Shown here: one piece after another, positions 1 to 11,480 of the stretch
How positions within the stretch are numbered: the first letter of the stretch is position 1
How the letters are laid out: every line of letters begins with the position of its first letter
Origin: Celoporthe dispersa
Lineage: Eukaryota; Ascomycota; Sordariomycetes; Diaporthales; Cryphonectriaceae
Direction: 5' to 3'
Length of the DNA: 64,000 nucleotides
NCBI GenBank assembly: GCA_016584495.1
Contig: WAID01000003.1
Location: 2,294,001 to 2,358,000, forward strand
The notes under the pieces: generated by a model
Told to the model about the DNA's origin: nothing
Seen by the model: only the letters and a program-made list of their open reading frames with translations
Databases searched by the model: none
Translations under genes and position numbers: made by a program

Positions 1-2311
1 CTGTGGTAACACGACCTGCCCAGCTTGGTGGATGGTGGGTTTTCTTCTTCTTTCTTTTATTCTTTTTTTTTCTTTCCTTTTTCTTCTTGCCATGGTTTGA
101 CTTTTTGCTAGTCCTCGCTCGGCTTTCCGACGGGCTGGCTGCCCACACCGAGTCTCACGTTGAGTCTACCAATCATCCTTGGGGTCCATCTCGCTTCCTG
201 GTCTCTGGCACGTGGTGGCCTGGCCTGGACCGATCGATCTGCTTGCGAGCCGTCTCTACAGTATCTTGCCGTGGTAATGGGCATTGTCCACTGCTCCCGG
301 TGCGATGGTATCCGTGAACGACGTCTCCAGAGGTTGACCACGACCACCTGAGCTCGTCGTCCATTCCCAGTGCTGGTGGGGAGGACTGGTTCCCTACTAC
401 TACTACTACTCGCAAGCAGGCACACGGATCTGGGCGTGGCGTGGCTATAGTTGTGGTGGGCCGGGTGATACATGGGAGGACTGCGTACTTCCGACACCCG
501 AGCCAGAGAGATCTCGACAATGATAAGGCCCTAGAAAGGGGGGCCCGCCTGGACCGCCAACACAGGCCCGTCTCTCTCTCTCGACCTCTCTCGCCAGATG
601 AAGCTTCCCTCGAGGTTCGGTGCTGGGCATGACGGGCCCTTTCGTGAGTATTTTGGCTTTTAGGTTGTGGATGTCGTGGCCAGAAGTAGCTTAGCAGGTC
701 GGCACGCTGCGGCGATCCATCATTCCAGAGTGAGGAGAGCACGAGCTGCGCCGCTGGGGCCGCGCTGACTGCTCGCGGAAGCGATGCCACGGCCAGCATC
801 CGGCACCTTTCCTGTTCCTGAAGTCTAGCCTACTCCCCGCTAAAAGGAAAAGGGAAAGGAAAAGGAAAAAATAGGAATAGGAATAGGAATAGGAAATACG
901 GATGCGGCCACTCTCCTTCAGGTCCAGAGAGGCGGCGACCTTGAACGTTTCTGGAACCCGGAGGGCTAAACCTCACCACACCACGCGAACGAACGAGGCC
1001 CTTTTGACAGCTGCACGGGGGCCGGGGCCCAGGTCGATCGGCTTGGCCCTCCGTCTGCGGTGCGCTGACCTGCTTACGCGCACAACCAGCAGCCCCTTTT
1101 CCCCTGCCGGTTTTCCCTGTCGGCCCAGCAGCAGCAGGACTTGGTGAGGTGTGATGTGAAGCACTTCCGCCCGCAGGGCAGACCAGGCCCTACGTAATCA
1201 ATCAGCCGCTGCCAGCCAGGGCCACCCAAGAGAAGAAGTAGAACAGCACAAACAACCAGGAAGATGGGTCCATGTTCATGCCCCCACGTGATGGTTTTGT
1301 GTTCTGCGTCTGGCAGAGATGGGGATGCTGGTAGCAGTTCTAAATCGAGTGCCCTCAAGCGCCACGTCCGAGATCATCGAATGACTTTGGGCGATCACCC
1401 GCCTATGAGCCAGGCTCGACGGCAGCGGCTGCGGGGGTCGGCACCACACCACGGCCCCTGCACGCTTCATCTCACCCAGGCCTGAAACCACAGCTGCCTC
1501 ACGATGTGAATCACAACCGCCGTCGACCACCATCCTCAAACGCTGTTCGTGAAAATGACGGACAGGGACAGGCGATAGCAGCCGCCCAGGGCCGAGTAAC
1601 GCCTCTGCGTCTCGTCCTGGTGGGGAGTGGTCGGAGTTCTGAAGCAGTCCTCAGCGGATTATCTGGGCAGCTAAGGTTGAGCCCTCTGGTCGAGTGACCT
1701 GTGTTTCCGCCGTGTTTCTGCTGGTCTCGACGGTAGCCCTTGCAAGCATCGTATCGTCTTGCTATACCTCCCGCTCTTCTCTTTCCTCGCCCCCCCTTTT
1801 TGCTTCCTCTTCATCCCTTCTCCTTTGTTTTGGCTTCGTTTTCAGAGCAGACCGAAGTAATAGGAGGATTGCGAGTTCGCCGACAAGAGTTTCATGAACT
1901 CATAGGCGCTTGGCCGTCATTTTCATTCTCACTTTCCCAACCCTTTCCTTCATTTTTTTCTCCCTACACCGGCTGGGCTTTTTTTTTCCTCTCTTGTCAT
2001 ATTGACCACACTCATTGCTGTTCGGACTAGTCTCGCCACTGGTGGAGGACCCGCAGGACGATAGCTTCACGCCAAGACCACTTACCACTCATTCTTTTCT
2101 CGACGACGACAAACAATTCAATCCACCAGACAATCATCATAGTGACGCAGGTCGTCAGACATAATCAGACGGGCCGACCGACCGACCGACCGGAGCAGGA
2201 CAGGTTGAGGAGTAGCTTCCCCCGGTGCCCTAAGGACTGCTCAGCAGTAGCGAAACCGGAAGGACAGCAGAGGAGACGAGGTCGTCACCGTTCTTACAAC
2301 AAGAAGCAAAA
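1..2311. other. intergenic / promoter region, no supported gene
   Basis: I see no coding frame with family resemblance here. The longest open frame, 208 codons on the minus strand at 173-799, has Arg/Ser/Pro-rich low-complexity composition typical of random GC-rich frames. The last 600 bases carry long pyrimidine tracts (around 1780-1840 and 1915-1995) and AC-rich leader sequence before the tetraspanin start at 2312. They probably contain its promoter and 5' leader. Confidence 0.6.
842..898. repeat. purine-rich microsatellite (GGAAAA then GGAATA units)
   Basis: A short run of imperfect GGAAA(A) units passes into at least three exact GGAATA units. It is a simple-sequence repeat in intergenic DNA with no linked gene. 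Confidence 0.85.
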
Positions 2312-3148
2312 ATGGTCAATAAGGTGCTCGGGGCCTACGTGGTCGCCGATCTGGCCTTCGCGATCACGGGCGCGATCCTGGTCGGCTTCTGCGTCGTCAC
2401 GCAGAACACCATGTTCAACGCGCCGACGAATGGCATCGAGGCTGTCGAGAACCTCCTCTTTCAAGAGTTCCCATTGACAGGTACGTGGACCGGATCGTCG
2501 AGGATGAGGATGGAGAGAAAAGCAAGCTGACAGGTTATCACATCACAGCGGGTATCGCAAACGGCGTCATGGTCTTTGTCACTTTCGCCCTCACGATCCC
2601 GGCCATAGCGATGCCCACCCGCGGCTGGCTTAAGCTGTCGACCTACTTCATCGTCGCCAGCGCCCTCTTTTCCGTCATCCTGGGTCTCTACATGTGGATC
2701 CTGACGCTACGGACCAAGGAGACCTTCTCGCCCATCTGGAACGCCCAGACCTCGGCGGTGCAAGACCTGATGCAGACTTCCGTACGTTTTTCTTCTTTTT
2801 TTTTTTGTGTGTGTGTATGTGTATAGCAGTAGATCATGGCTGGCTGACACGGGAATTTCTATATCTTAGTTCACCTGCTGCGGCTTCTTTAACAGCACCT
2901 CGCCCGCCTTCGTCACCGACGCCACGTGCCAGTCGCCCGCCGCCGCCGCCCTGATGCGAGGCTGCGCCGCGCCCATTGCGAGTTTCTCCAACGTCTTTGT
3001 CGACGACATCTTCACCGCCGTCTTCGGTATGGCCGGCATCGACGCCGTGCTCCTGCTCGCCACTGCGTGCTTGCTCAAGGACCGCAAGGAGCGTGCCCGC
3101 TTCAGGTACATCGACTCCAAGACCGAGGGCAGGGTGGGGTCGATCTAA
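2312..3148 (+). CDS. fungal tetraspanin, Tsp3-like
   Basis: Three exons, 2312-2480, 2549-2781 and 2870-3148, join in frame to a 226-aa protein. Both introns have GTACGT donors and AG acceptors, and the phases match. The protein has four predicted membrane segments: residues about 8-28, two further segments in exon 2, and a final one before the basic tail KDRKERARF. The large extracellular loop begins with the tetraspanin CCG signature (F-T-C-C-G-F-F, first residues of exon 3) followed by further Cys residues. The start MVNKVLGAYVVADL matches what I know of fungal tetraspanins. Tetraspanins organise plasma-membrane microdomains, and fungal members act in appressorium or polarity functions. Assignment to Tsp3 rather than Pls1 is from remembered sequence resemblance. 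Nothing is broken in this gene. Confidence 0.88.
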
Positions 3149-4608
3149 AAAGGAAGAGGGCGGTGCCCTAAGTCCTGGGTGGGCGAGTGGAGACTCTTTC
3201 TCTCTTCTTTCCGTTTGACGGCTGGGATGAGAGGATTCCTACTCAATATTCGATTCTCTTGCGTCTATTCAGATGGAAAACCCCCACAGCCTGCCCAGCG
3301 GGTGGATGAGGCTTAATTGAGAGGATGGGGCTTAATTCACACGTTCCACGACGCATACGCATCACGAGGAGGGAACGAGGTGGTGGGTGTTGCCCATGTG
3401 GGAGGAGAGGGGTTCAGATCGTGTGGGTGATGTAAGGAGATGGATGTACAGGGAGGAAAGGCCGGAGGGGTCGTGTTGTGTGTGCATCAGGGTCTATCTG
3501 GGGTGATTCTTTTTCTCACATCGCCCCTTTTTGTCTCCCTCCTCCGCATGATGCATTCTCTGGCTTTCTCCTCCCCTCCGTCGATCTTATTCTTTCATTT
3601 TTTTTTCTCTCTTATCTTTACCTTTTATTCTCTTCTATCCAGCGTGTTGAGCCCTCTCCCTTCTTGGTCAAGATGTGCTGGGCACTACAAAAGGATATGG
3701 AGCGTTAGACTTGAATAGAAGGTTGTAGTTGTGTATATCTGTTTCTCTCTTTTTCAGCTTCTAATAGGAGACTCAATGGACTTTCCAGAACCCCCAAACA
3801 CCTCAAAAAAAAAAAAAAAAAAAAGAAAAAGAAAAGAAAAAACCACCAAGATGTCGTATCAGATGGCCCCACATGTCTATCAATAGTACCAGGCAGGCCT
3901 ACATACGTCTCAGATGCCAGGAGCGTCACCAACCAGCCCACAACCTCCTCTGCACATACATAACCCGAGGATATAGAGATGACAACAAACCGAGGCATTG
4001 GGCCCCGTAGCCCTCGGGACCCTGCAGAAGCAGAGCGCGGGCATACGACCGCAAGGTAAGCAGACAAGAAAAGCTGCGTGCCGTCCTAGCCGTCCAATCT
4101 CCTGGGGCGTGACGCCTCATGCTACCTCATGCGTCTCAGCGTTTTGAGGCGAACCAGCCCTCCCTTCCTTCTGGATACTTACGTGTTTATGAACCGCAAT
4201 TTGGGATAATGGAAAGGGTGACGACGCGGAATTCTCGGCACCGCCCAATTGACTTGCCAAATCGATCCATCATGGTGAGAGGAGCATGCAGAGAGAGAAG
4301 CTTTGAGTTCCGACACCGCCGGCCTTGACAAAGACGAGGGCGACACTTGGCAGTCCTATGCTATCCAATCTCGTGTGTGTATATATATGTATGTATATAT
4401 ATATAAATATATGTATCTATTGGTATATCGCGTCATACCCAAACCCAGCCCTATGGTCCCTCGAACCCAAAGTTGTCAAGACCCGGTTTTTAATATTAAA
4501 ACAACGCCAATCGAAACGCCATAGACACGCTGTCAACCCGCAGTATTGTCTCGAAAAGCCAATGAAGCAAACAAGCAAAAGCCAGATAGGTATCGATCAA
4601 CCGTCTCT
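3149..4608. other. convergent intergenic region (3' UTRs)
   Basis: This lies between the 3' ends of the tetraspanin (+) and the NIPA-like gene (-). It contains pyrimidine tracts, an A run of about 20 bases at 3805-3824 and an AT/GT microsatellite at 4374-4420. I see no coding frame I can support. Confidence 0.6.
4374..4420. repeat. AT/GT-rich microsatellite
   Basis: Alternating TG and TA dinucleotides with TGTA interruptions lie in the presumed 3' region of the NIPA-like gene. It is a simple repeat only. Confidence 0.8.
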
Positions 4609-6477
4609 CTATACGGCGGAATCGTCCTTCCTCCTCTTGCCTGTGACCACTTCCTCGTTTGAGGAGCTAGCTGGTGGGCCGGGCTGTGGTGTGGGCGGGG
4701 GCGGCGGCTCATCACGATACCCGCCGAGCGCAGGTGATGCGACCGCAACCTCCTCTCCGTCACGGTATTCCGGGAAAGTCGTCGCGCTGAGCGGCCGGGC
4801 GAGGAGGTCTCCCGACGAGTTGTTCTGTCTGCTTCGCCACCACCTCGAGATGCCGCCTACAGCGCCCTGGAGACCACCACCACCCACACTCTTCCTGCGA
4901 GTTGTCCGGCGGGCAGTAAAGCCCGGGAATCCGGTTGATTTTCTGCGCAGACGGAGATAGTCCGACTTGGATGACCGCGGTGGCCGGTCGCCGCTAGCAG
5001 GCCCATCGGTAGGGCCCAGGGGGCTGTCGAGGCTTTGTCGTTGGCGGGAGACAAGGAGAGACGCATCGCTCACGGGCAGAGTCTTGGACCGCAGCCTGCC
5101 CATGTTCTTAGGCACAGGCGAGTAGGGAGTCTCTTCGTCGTCCAGCTCGCCCCAGATTTCCCGCCTTTCTTGCCACTGCGGCTGCACGAACGAGGCCCTC
5201 TTGCGGCTCATCTTGGTCGAAGACCTCCCGAGCGATAGGGGGTCTGGCCTCCCGCGCCGGACGGTGTCTCGCTCGAAACTGTCAAAGGTGTTATACTTGT
5301 GTGTCGTAGGAAGGATGTCGTCTTCGTCTCCGGTAGTACCCAAGAGGAGTTCCTCCTCCTCCTCTTCGCCGTCAGTGTCTTCCACGAGCCCGAGGCCGGG
5401 CGCAAGAGAGGATTGTCCAACTCCGGGGGTGTGCTGCTCGTCGCTGAGTCTCCAAGAAAGGGCTAGGACGCCAGAAAGCAGGATGACGGTGCCGATTGCT
5501 ATCAAGCACCCGTGGAGCGGACTGATCAGCTCCGTCTGGTCGAAGTAGATGAGCCCGTCGAGGATAGCTATGATGTTGTAGATGCAAAAGACCAAGGGAT
5601 AGAGGACGCTCGTCGAGACCAGCTTAAGGCCTCGGTGGAGGTAGTAGAGCTGCGTCAGGGCGAGGGTGATGAGAGCCAGTACGATCACCCAGGCCTGCCA
5701 GTGCACAAATTGGTTCTGTCCGTCCACAAGTGTCTTGATCAGGAGCTCGACGGCCGACTTGGCCACCAAGAGCGAGTGGGCCGAGAGTATCCCGCTGACG
5801 CAGCCGAACGACAGGCCGCGGGCGAGGCGGAACCGAGGGTTCTGCGAGAGCTTGAGGAAGTGGTTCGCGGCGTCGACGGATACGCAGATAGCAATCACAA
5901 GCACGGCCTGCAGCGCCATCCACAGCACAAAGGCCTGCCTCCCCAGCAGCTCCAGCAATTCGTCCAGGGTATGCGTCGGCGAGGGTATGGCACCAAAGAT
6001 CGCGATCATCACAGCACCAATACAGACCAACAAGGTCCCCCACAGTGACCACCTCGTGAAGGGCTCGCCCAGTATGAGAGTCGCGCATATCGAGTTGAAG
6101 ACCAGGCCCGACGCCTGCAGTGTTGAGAGAACCGGCAGCGGCAGTGTCGATATCTGTATGGTGCTCCCGAGTAGGTTTGATATTATGAACATGGCCATCC
6201 CCAGCTGCCATCTTCTCCTCCGGTGCGGCGGTCTCCGCACATCGTGTGGTCCCTTCTCGTCCTCGAGGATGTGTGACTTGCGCTGCAGCGTGAGACCAAG
6301 GCTCTGGATGCTGGTTGATATCAATCCGACTATAATTCCGAGCTGTACACAGGGGCGGCAAGTCAGTCCTGCGCACATCGCTCTCGTGGTCCCTTGTCAT
6401 CTTCTGAGAGCCTCGCCGCTGCACCGAGTACGCACCGCGATGCTCCCGCCAGGGGACATCCCGCCGAGTGGCCCCAT
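4609..6477 (-). CDS. NIPA/DUF803-family membrane transporter (putative Mg2+ transporter)
   Basis: Two exons on the minus strand: 6477-6436 (14 codons, MGPLGGMSPGGSIA) and 6342-4609, with a 93-nt GTGCGT...ACAG intron at 6435-6343. The predicted length is 591 aa. The first ATG at 6477 is the likely start; the upstream frame shows no other ATG nearby. The N-terminal half holds repeated hydrophobic helices, with a basic cytosolic loop (RRPPHRRRR) between helices 1 and 2 and a segment resembling EamA/DMT transporters (LPVLSTLQASGLVFNSICA). The hydrophobic segments continue to about residue 320. The remaining 270 residues are a hydrophilic Ser/Asp/Arg-rich tail with acidic clusters and many SxxK/RRxS-like sites, probably cytosolic and phosphoregulated. 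NIPA proteins transport Mg2+ and related divalent ions in animals; the substrate of this fungal branch is inferred only. Confidence 0.82.
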
Positions 6478-7950
6478 TGCGCGGATGCAGTCACACAGGA
6501 AGGCATCTGCCAGAGGAGGGCCTGCGAGGAGGAAAGGATGATAATGTATTGGCGAGCTTGTTCGGTGACGCAGAACCGGGGGACTCGTCGAGGATCAATC
6601 GGGCTTATGCGTCGGTCGTCAAGGGGTGTCGAGGAGATCCCGCCCTGTCTCTTCGAGTCCTCGCACCTGCGCCTGGCATGCAGCCAAGCAGTTCAGGTCG
6701 GGACTACAGCCACAGCTGATGATCGCTAATGGTACGGGACCTATCTCGAGTGCTGTTCGAATGGCGTCGTTTTCTGTCGAGAGGGATCGTGGGCTTGGGG
6801 AGGGAGGGTGGCGGTCGGTGGTCGGTGGACGAATACTGTGGGAAATGATGTTGGGAGGATGACCTCACGACCGCGGCCCTCTAAGGGGCCGGGGGGGTGG
6901 TTGGACAGATGGGTGGTCTGTTTCGGAGTGCTGAATGTTGCCGCGGGCCTGTCTGTCAGGTCGTCACTGGTCAGGGCGGGTCACAGGAACTATGGCCGCT
7001 CCAAGGGAGGTGGGTTGGTGGGTTTGTATAGGTCTGCAGACTCAACGGAATTTGAGACACGAAAACAAGAGGGTGGATGATTACTTAATTACTACGTTCT
7101 TATGCACAAGAGGGAGAACGTGTCGTCGTGATGCGCAAGCAGGTGATGTGCTGCCGTGACCGTCCAAGTAACTGCACTGCACTGCACGCAGGCATATCCC
7201 AGGACGGACTCTGCTGCTATTATGCAAGCTGAGGGTCTCGAGTCAATGCTGAAGCCGTCCCATCAGTGCCTGAAGCCGCCTGTGCGCCTCTCCCGGTCCC
7301 TGCATCAACGGCTGCCCCAGACCAATCATGAGGGAGGCCAGCGCTGGAGCTGCAGTGCTGGAAAGAGCGGTGCGGCACCAGCGCCTGGGCGTTGCCAGTA
7401 CTGGCTGACTGGTTGCGGCCACGCCTTACCACATGGGCGGTATGCTGTACGATAGCAGCTGCTCAGGCCTGGGCCAGCCACTGTGGGGCCCACTGAAGCC
7501 GCTGAAGACGCTGGAGCTGAGGAGCCACTCCTGCCGCCGGCAAGCTACCCCTACCCCAAACTGCGCACTTCCTTGGGGAGGGGTGCGTGTGGCTTGTAGG
7601 TAGCAGCCTGCAGCTGACGGTTCGTCATTGAGTTGACGGTGTCGGAGCTTGCTGTGTGCTTGTATGGCGACAAGCCACCACCCAGGCCGTAGGATCCACC
7701 AGGCCTTCCAAAGATAGCTCTCTTCTAACTACGTACTCTGTACATCTCACGCACCTTCAACAACCCTCACGCACATCCTCCTCTCCGCACAGGCTTTTGA
7801 ACCCCCCGGAAGCTTTCTCCTCCTTCGTCCTTGCGAGCAGCGAGCTCGTAGGCCCTCTTCAGCGCCACCCACCTCGCACCTCCTTATCTGCAGCCGTAGT
7901 AGAACCACCACCACCACCACCACCACCACCACCACAAACCACCACCCAAG
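6478..7950. other. divergent promoter region between the NIPA-like gene and V-ATPase E
   Basis: Both flanking genes point away from this 1.5-kb stretch, so it should hold two promoters. The only distinctive element is the CCA repeat directly before the V-ATPase start. Short open frames on both strands are low-complexity and I do not regard them as genes. Confidence 0.6.
7904..7935. repeat. (ACC)n microsatellite in the V-ATPase E leader
   Basis: About ten ACC trinucleotides end roughly 15 bases before the ATG at 7951. This places the repeat in the 5' leader of the transcript. Its length could vary between strains. Confidence 0.85.
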
Positions 7951-8865
7951 ATGTCGCAAGTTCACGCCTTGTCCGACGATCAGGTACGCGAGAGACCATC
8001 CTCCCTCGCCAGGCTCTCCCGCATGCAGACAGAAGCTGACCCATGCACTCACTACTCCCGCCAACAACAAACAGGTCGGACAGGAGCTCCGCAAGATGAC
8101 GGCCTTCATCCGGCAAGAAGCCTCCGAAAAGGCCCGCGAGATCGAGATCAAGGCGGACGAGGAGTTCGCCATCGAGAAGTCGAAGCTGGTGCGCCAGGAG
8201 ACGGACTCCATCGACACGACCTACGAGAAGAAGTTCAAGCAGGCCACCATGTCCCAGCAGATCACCCGGTCCACCGTCGCCAACAAGACGCGCCTCAAGG
8301 TCCTCGCCGCCCGGCAGGAGCTGCTCGACGACATCTTCGAGGACGCCCGCAAGAAGCTGACCACCGAGGGTACTAGGGATGGGGCCAAGCACGCCGCGAC
8401 GCTCAAGGGACTGGTGCTCGAGGGCATGTATGCCATGAACGAGCCCGAGCTGGTGCTGCGGGCACGGAAGGCGGATTATGATGCCGTGAGCAAGGCGAGC
8501 CAGGAGGCTGGGGCCGAATTCAAGGATAAGGTGGGCAAGGAGTGCAAGGCAAAGATCGATAAGGAGAATCCTCTGCCGGAGGGAAGGTAAGGAGAATCCA
8601 TTCCCCTGTCCCCCCCCCCCCCTCGCGCCGAGCTGGGAAAAGGTCGCCATACAAGTGAGATACTGGACATGATTGGCTAACACACGAGGCTGTTGTTGTT
8701 GTTGTTGCTCTCAGTGCCGGCGGTGTGTTCATCATCGGTGGAGGCGGCAAGATCGAGATCGACAACACCTTCGAGGCGAGGCTGGCGCTGCTCGAGGACA
8801 GCGCCCTACCAGCTGTGCGCAAGACCCTGTTCGGCGCAAACCCCAACCGCAAGTTCTTCGACTAG
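7951..8865 (+). CDS. vma4: V-type proton ATPase subunit E (peripheral stalk)
   Basis: Three exons, 7951-7983, 8075-8586 and 8715-8865, give 231 aa, the usual size for subunit E. The first exon encodes only 11 residues (MSQVHALSDDQ), a split typical of this gene in filamentous fungi. Intron 2 has a GCTAAC branch point near 8678. The N-terminal half is a long charged helix (EKAREIEIKADEEF, then EKSKLVRQET), which forms the peripheral stalk with subunit G. The conserved STVANKTRLKVLAARQELLDD segment and the C-terminal globular part ending NPNRKFFD follow. Subunit E joins the catalytic A3B3 head to the membrane sector of the vacuolar proton pump. The ATG is followed closely by conserved sequence, so the start is secure. 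Confidence 0.95.
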
Positions 8866-9160
8866 GTCCACTCCTACTAGACATAGATATACTTCACACT
8901 GGACATGCGTGCATTGTATTTGAAAATTCTCTCAACATTCCATGTTTTGGTCACTTAAATATAGCGGAAAGAAGGCCTGGGGCTTCCTCTTGTCTGATTG
9001 TGTGTACGTCGGGTGGTATTTCCATCCCAGTCCGTTGGCTACATATTAGGAACGGTAGAAAGTCCCGCTTCCAAAGGTGCAGGATTATTGTACATGTACA
9101 GTTTATGATTTGTCGGATCGGGCCCGGACCCCTTCCCGGCCCATCTCATGGAACAACACA

Positions 9161-11480
9161 TCAAATCACCAAGTCCTCCGTGCGTACCTCGTCGCTCTTG
9201 GTCTCAATCCCATCACTCAGAAAGAAATGCTTCATGAACGCCTGCTGCTCCCTTTTTGTCACTGTGTCATCTCTCTTCTTCTCTTCGTGGCGGATGCCCC
9301 GGATCTTGGGCGGCTTCACGGTCCGCACCTGGTACAACAGCCTCTCACGTACTAACTCTATGGCACTCTTGGCCTCGATTCTCGAGACGTGAATACCCTT
9401 AATCTGCGGCGGCGCCACCTTTGGCCCCCAGGTTCTTCAAACGATCCGACAACTCGTCGACCTGCGCTTCAAAGTTCCGGCTCTCCGCCCGCGCAAGCGC
9501 GTACTCGTCCTCGCACGCACCGCCCAGGGCACTATTGAGCAGAAGTATGAGGGCCTTCAGCTCGAAGTAGTCTGTCCCTGCGTGCACGGTGAAGACCTCC
9601 TTGTTCAACCGGCCAATCACGGCGCCGAAGTTGACAGTGTCCTCGGGTCGCTGATCGATCACTGTCACGTCGTCGAAAAAGAAAGCAGACGCGAGTCGGC
9701 GCTTGAGGTCGAGAATACGTCCATCCAGGCCAGACGGCAAATCGTCCTGTTGTAGAACAGGGCTGAGGCGAGAAATGGTCCGCAACCGGAGGATTGCCTT
9801 TTGTGTGCTATGGTGGACAGAAACACAGACTTCTCGGCACTAGAAGGTGTGTGTGTGTGAGCAGAAGTGTGACTATAGCAGTTGCTAGACATCTTGAATT
9901 TACTTACAAAGTTGGTCCACTCCTCGGCCGGCACGCTTCGGGCGACGCTTTCTACCGCCAACCGCCAGTTCTGCGCGAGGCCGAAGTTCTGAACAGCAAC
10001 GTGATCCATTCCCAGACGCAAGAGAATTTGCATTGCCGTAGCCCGCGTTTCTGGGTTCATGGAGTGCGAGATTCTCCGCAGGAGCTCCAGGAAGGTCTCG
10101 AGACATGTCCAGCTCCGGTCTGGATAGGGATCTTCGATAGCGTCCCTCAGCGTGACAGGAGACAGGAGACTCTCCACGTCTTTCGTTGCGCCGAATGTCC
10201 GAGACAGACCTTGCAGGAGGGCAGGCGTGACGAGCTGGCGCACCTGGTCATCGCAGATGCGCAGCAGCTTGACGTACTCATCTGCCAGATCCCTTCGTCT
10301 CTCATGGCAGACCTCGTCCCACACCCAAAAGAAGATCTCGTCCGGCATGTTTCGGAGTACTTTCTGGACATCGTGCAGGAACCCGCTCTGAAGATGGCTA
10401 CTGCGGTCCTGCTTGTCTGCGAGGATCTGCCAGGCGCCCTTGGCCTGCTTGCAAGGGAACGGGTTGCGCACAGTGAGGAGGGGCTCGGGCTCGGGCTCCG
10501 TCTGCTCAAAGAAATAGTACTCCCTGCTGCCAGCATTGACATCGGCCCTGTCCAAGGCCCTGGCAACCCGCATATTGCCAGTGGGCCCTCCTTCGCACTT
10601 GTCGGCGTTCGCAGCGGCGGTCGCAGCAGCGGACTCGATCATCCGCCTCTTGAGCTGCTGGGCTGCCTTGTTCCTCTGCTCGTCCTCGTCCTCATCCTCG
10701 TCCTCTTGGATCTCTTGGGGCTGAGCTTCATCTTGCTTCACGGCGACGACGGCCTTTCCAGCAGCGGCAGCAGAGGCAATACTATCCCTCCGCGCCTGCA
10801 GGCTTTTTCTTCTCATCCGCCAACAGCGCCTCGAACCTCCTCGCGCTCGCGATCGCATCGTCCTCCGTCTCGTGCAGCCGCAGCAGGTTCCCTATGCCGT
10901 ATTGCTTGTCGTCCTTCTTCTTCGACCGGATCGTCAGCGGGGTCGAGAAGAAAGAAGCCTGGTCCGGAATCGTCCTCTGGGCCCGCGGCGTCATGCATAC
11001 ACCGCTCAGCGTTGTAGTCGTTCCCGCCGGTCTAGGCTGTGGCCGTGGCGGCGAGCCCAGGTCGAGGATGTCCAGGAGGTCGGACCCGTCGCTCCCGAGC
11101 CCATCTTCGTCGCAAAAATCGCAATCGTCATCGTCGGACGCATCGATCACGGCGTCGGGTGCATAAGCCTGTCGGGGCTGGGCGCCGGGCGCCGGGGAGG
11201 ATAGGAGGGAGGCGGCGTCTGCGGGAAGCGGGGTGGGCGGGGTGTGTACGCCCGGCGATGACAGCGGCGTCCGTGACGGAGCGGCACGGCGGGCCTCGTC
11301 GAGGGCAGAGAAGGAGCAGGAGGAGGAGGTCGATGACGATAGTGATAGTGATGCTGGAGACGGTGCTTGGGCGGCGGATCCGCGGTGCCGCGGTGCTGCT
11401 TGTGAGTTGGACGGGACGCGCGAGACTGCTTGAGATTTGGCAAAGAAGAAATTTCGGATGTCGCCGTTCGAGGGCATCAT
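9161..11480 (-). CDS. conserved fungal protein of unknown function, PIP-like N-terminus, two frameshifts
   Basis: Minus-strand exons 11480-9908 and 9797-9161 are joined by a 110-nt intron (GTAAGT donor, AAAAG acceptor). Two single-base excesses break the frame, at T5 10804-10808 and C5 9425-9429 (plus-strand runs). Allowing for both gives exactly 735 codons with matching intron phase. The N-terminus reads MMPSNGDIRNFF, close to a PCNA-interacting box (Q-x-x-I-x-x-F-F) with N5, I8, F11 and F12. An acidic, Ser/Pro-rich disordered region, including an Asp-Glu run, covers about residues 20-330. A helical C-terminal region follows that looks HEAT-like or otherwise alpha-solenoid. The box and acidic tracts suggest a nuclear genome-maintenance role (for example an Nse5/6-like Smc5/6 subunit), but I do not recognise the family and that is a guess. 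Confidence 0.65.

Noticed and set aside
173..799. 208-codon open frame on the minus strand
   Set aside because: It has Arg/Ser/Pro-rich random-frame composition, with no conserved motif, intron signals or partner frame.
5666..6541. 291-codon open frame on the plus strand
   Set aside because: It is antisense to the NIPA-like gene, with no signal or domain.
10780..10860. Short intron joining the two frames of the unknown protein
   Set aside because: The only GT...AG pair here (41 nt) leaves the wrong phase; a single-base excess in T5 fits better.
9794..11017. 407-codon open frame on the plus strand
   Set aside because: It is antisense to the minus-strand unknown protein, whose exons and intron phase agree.
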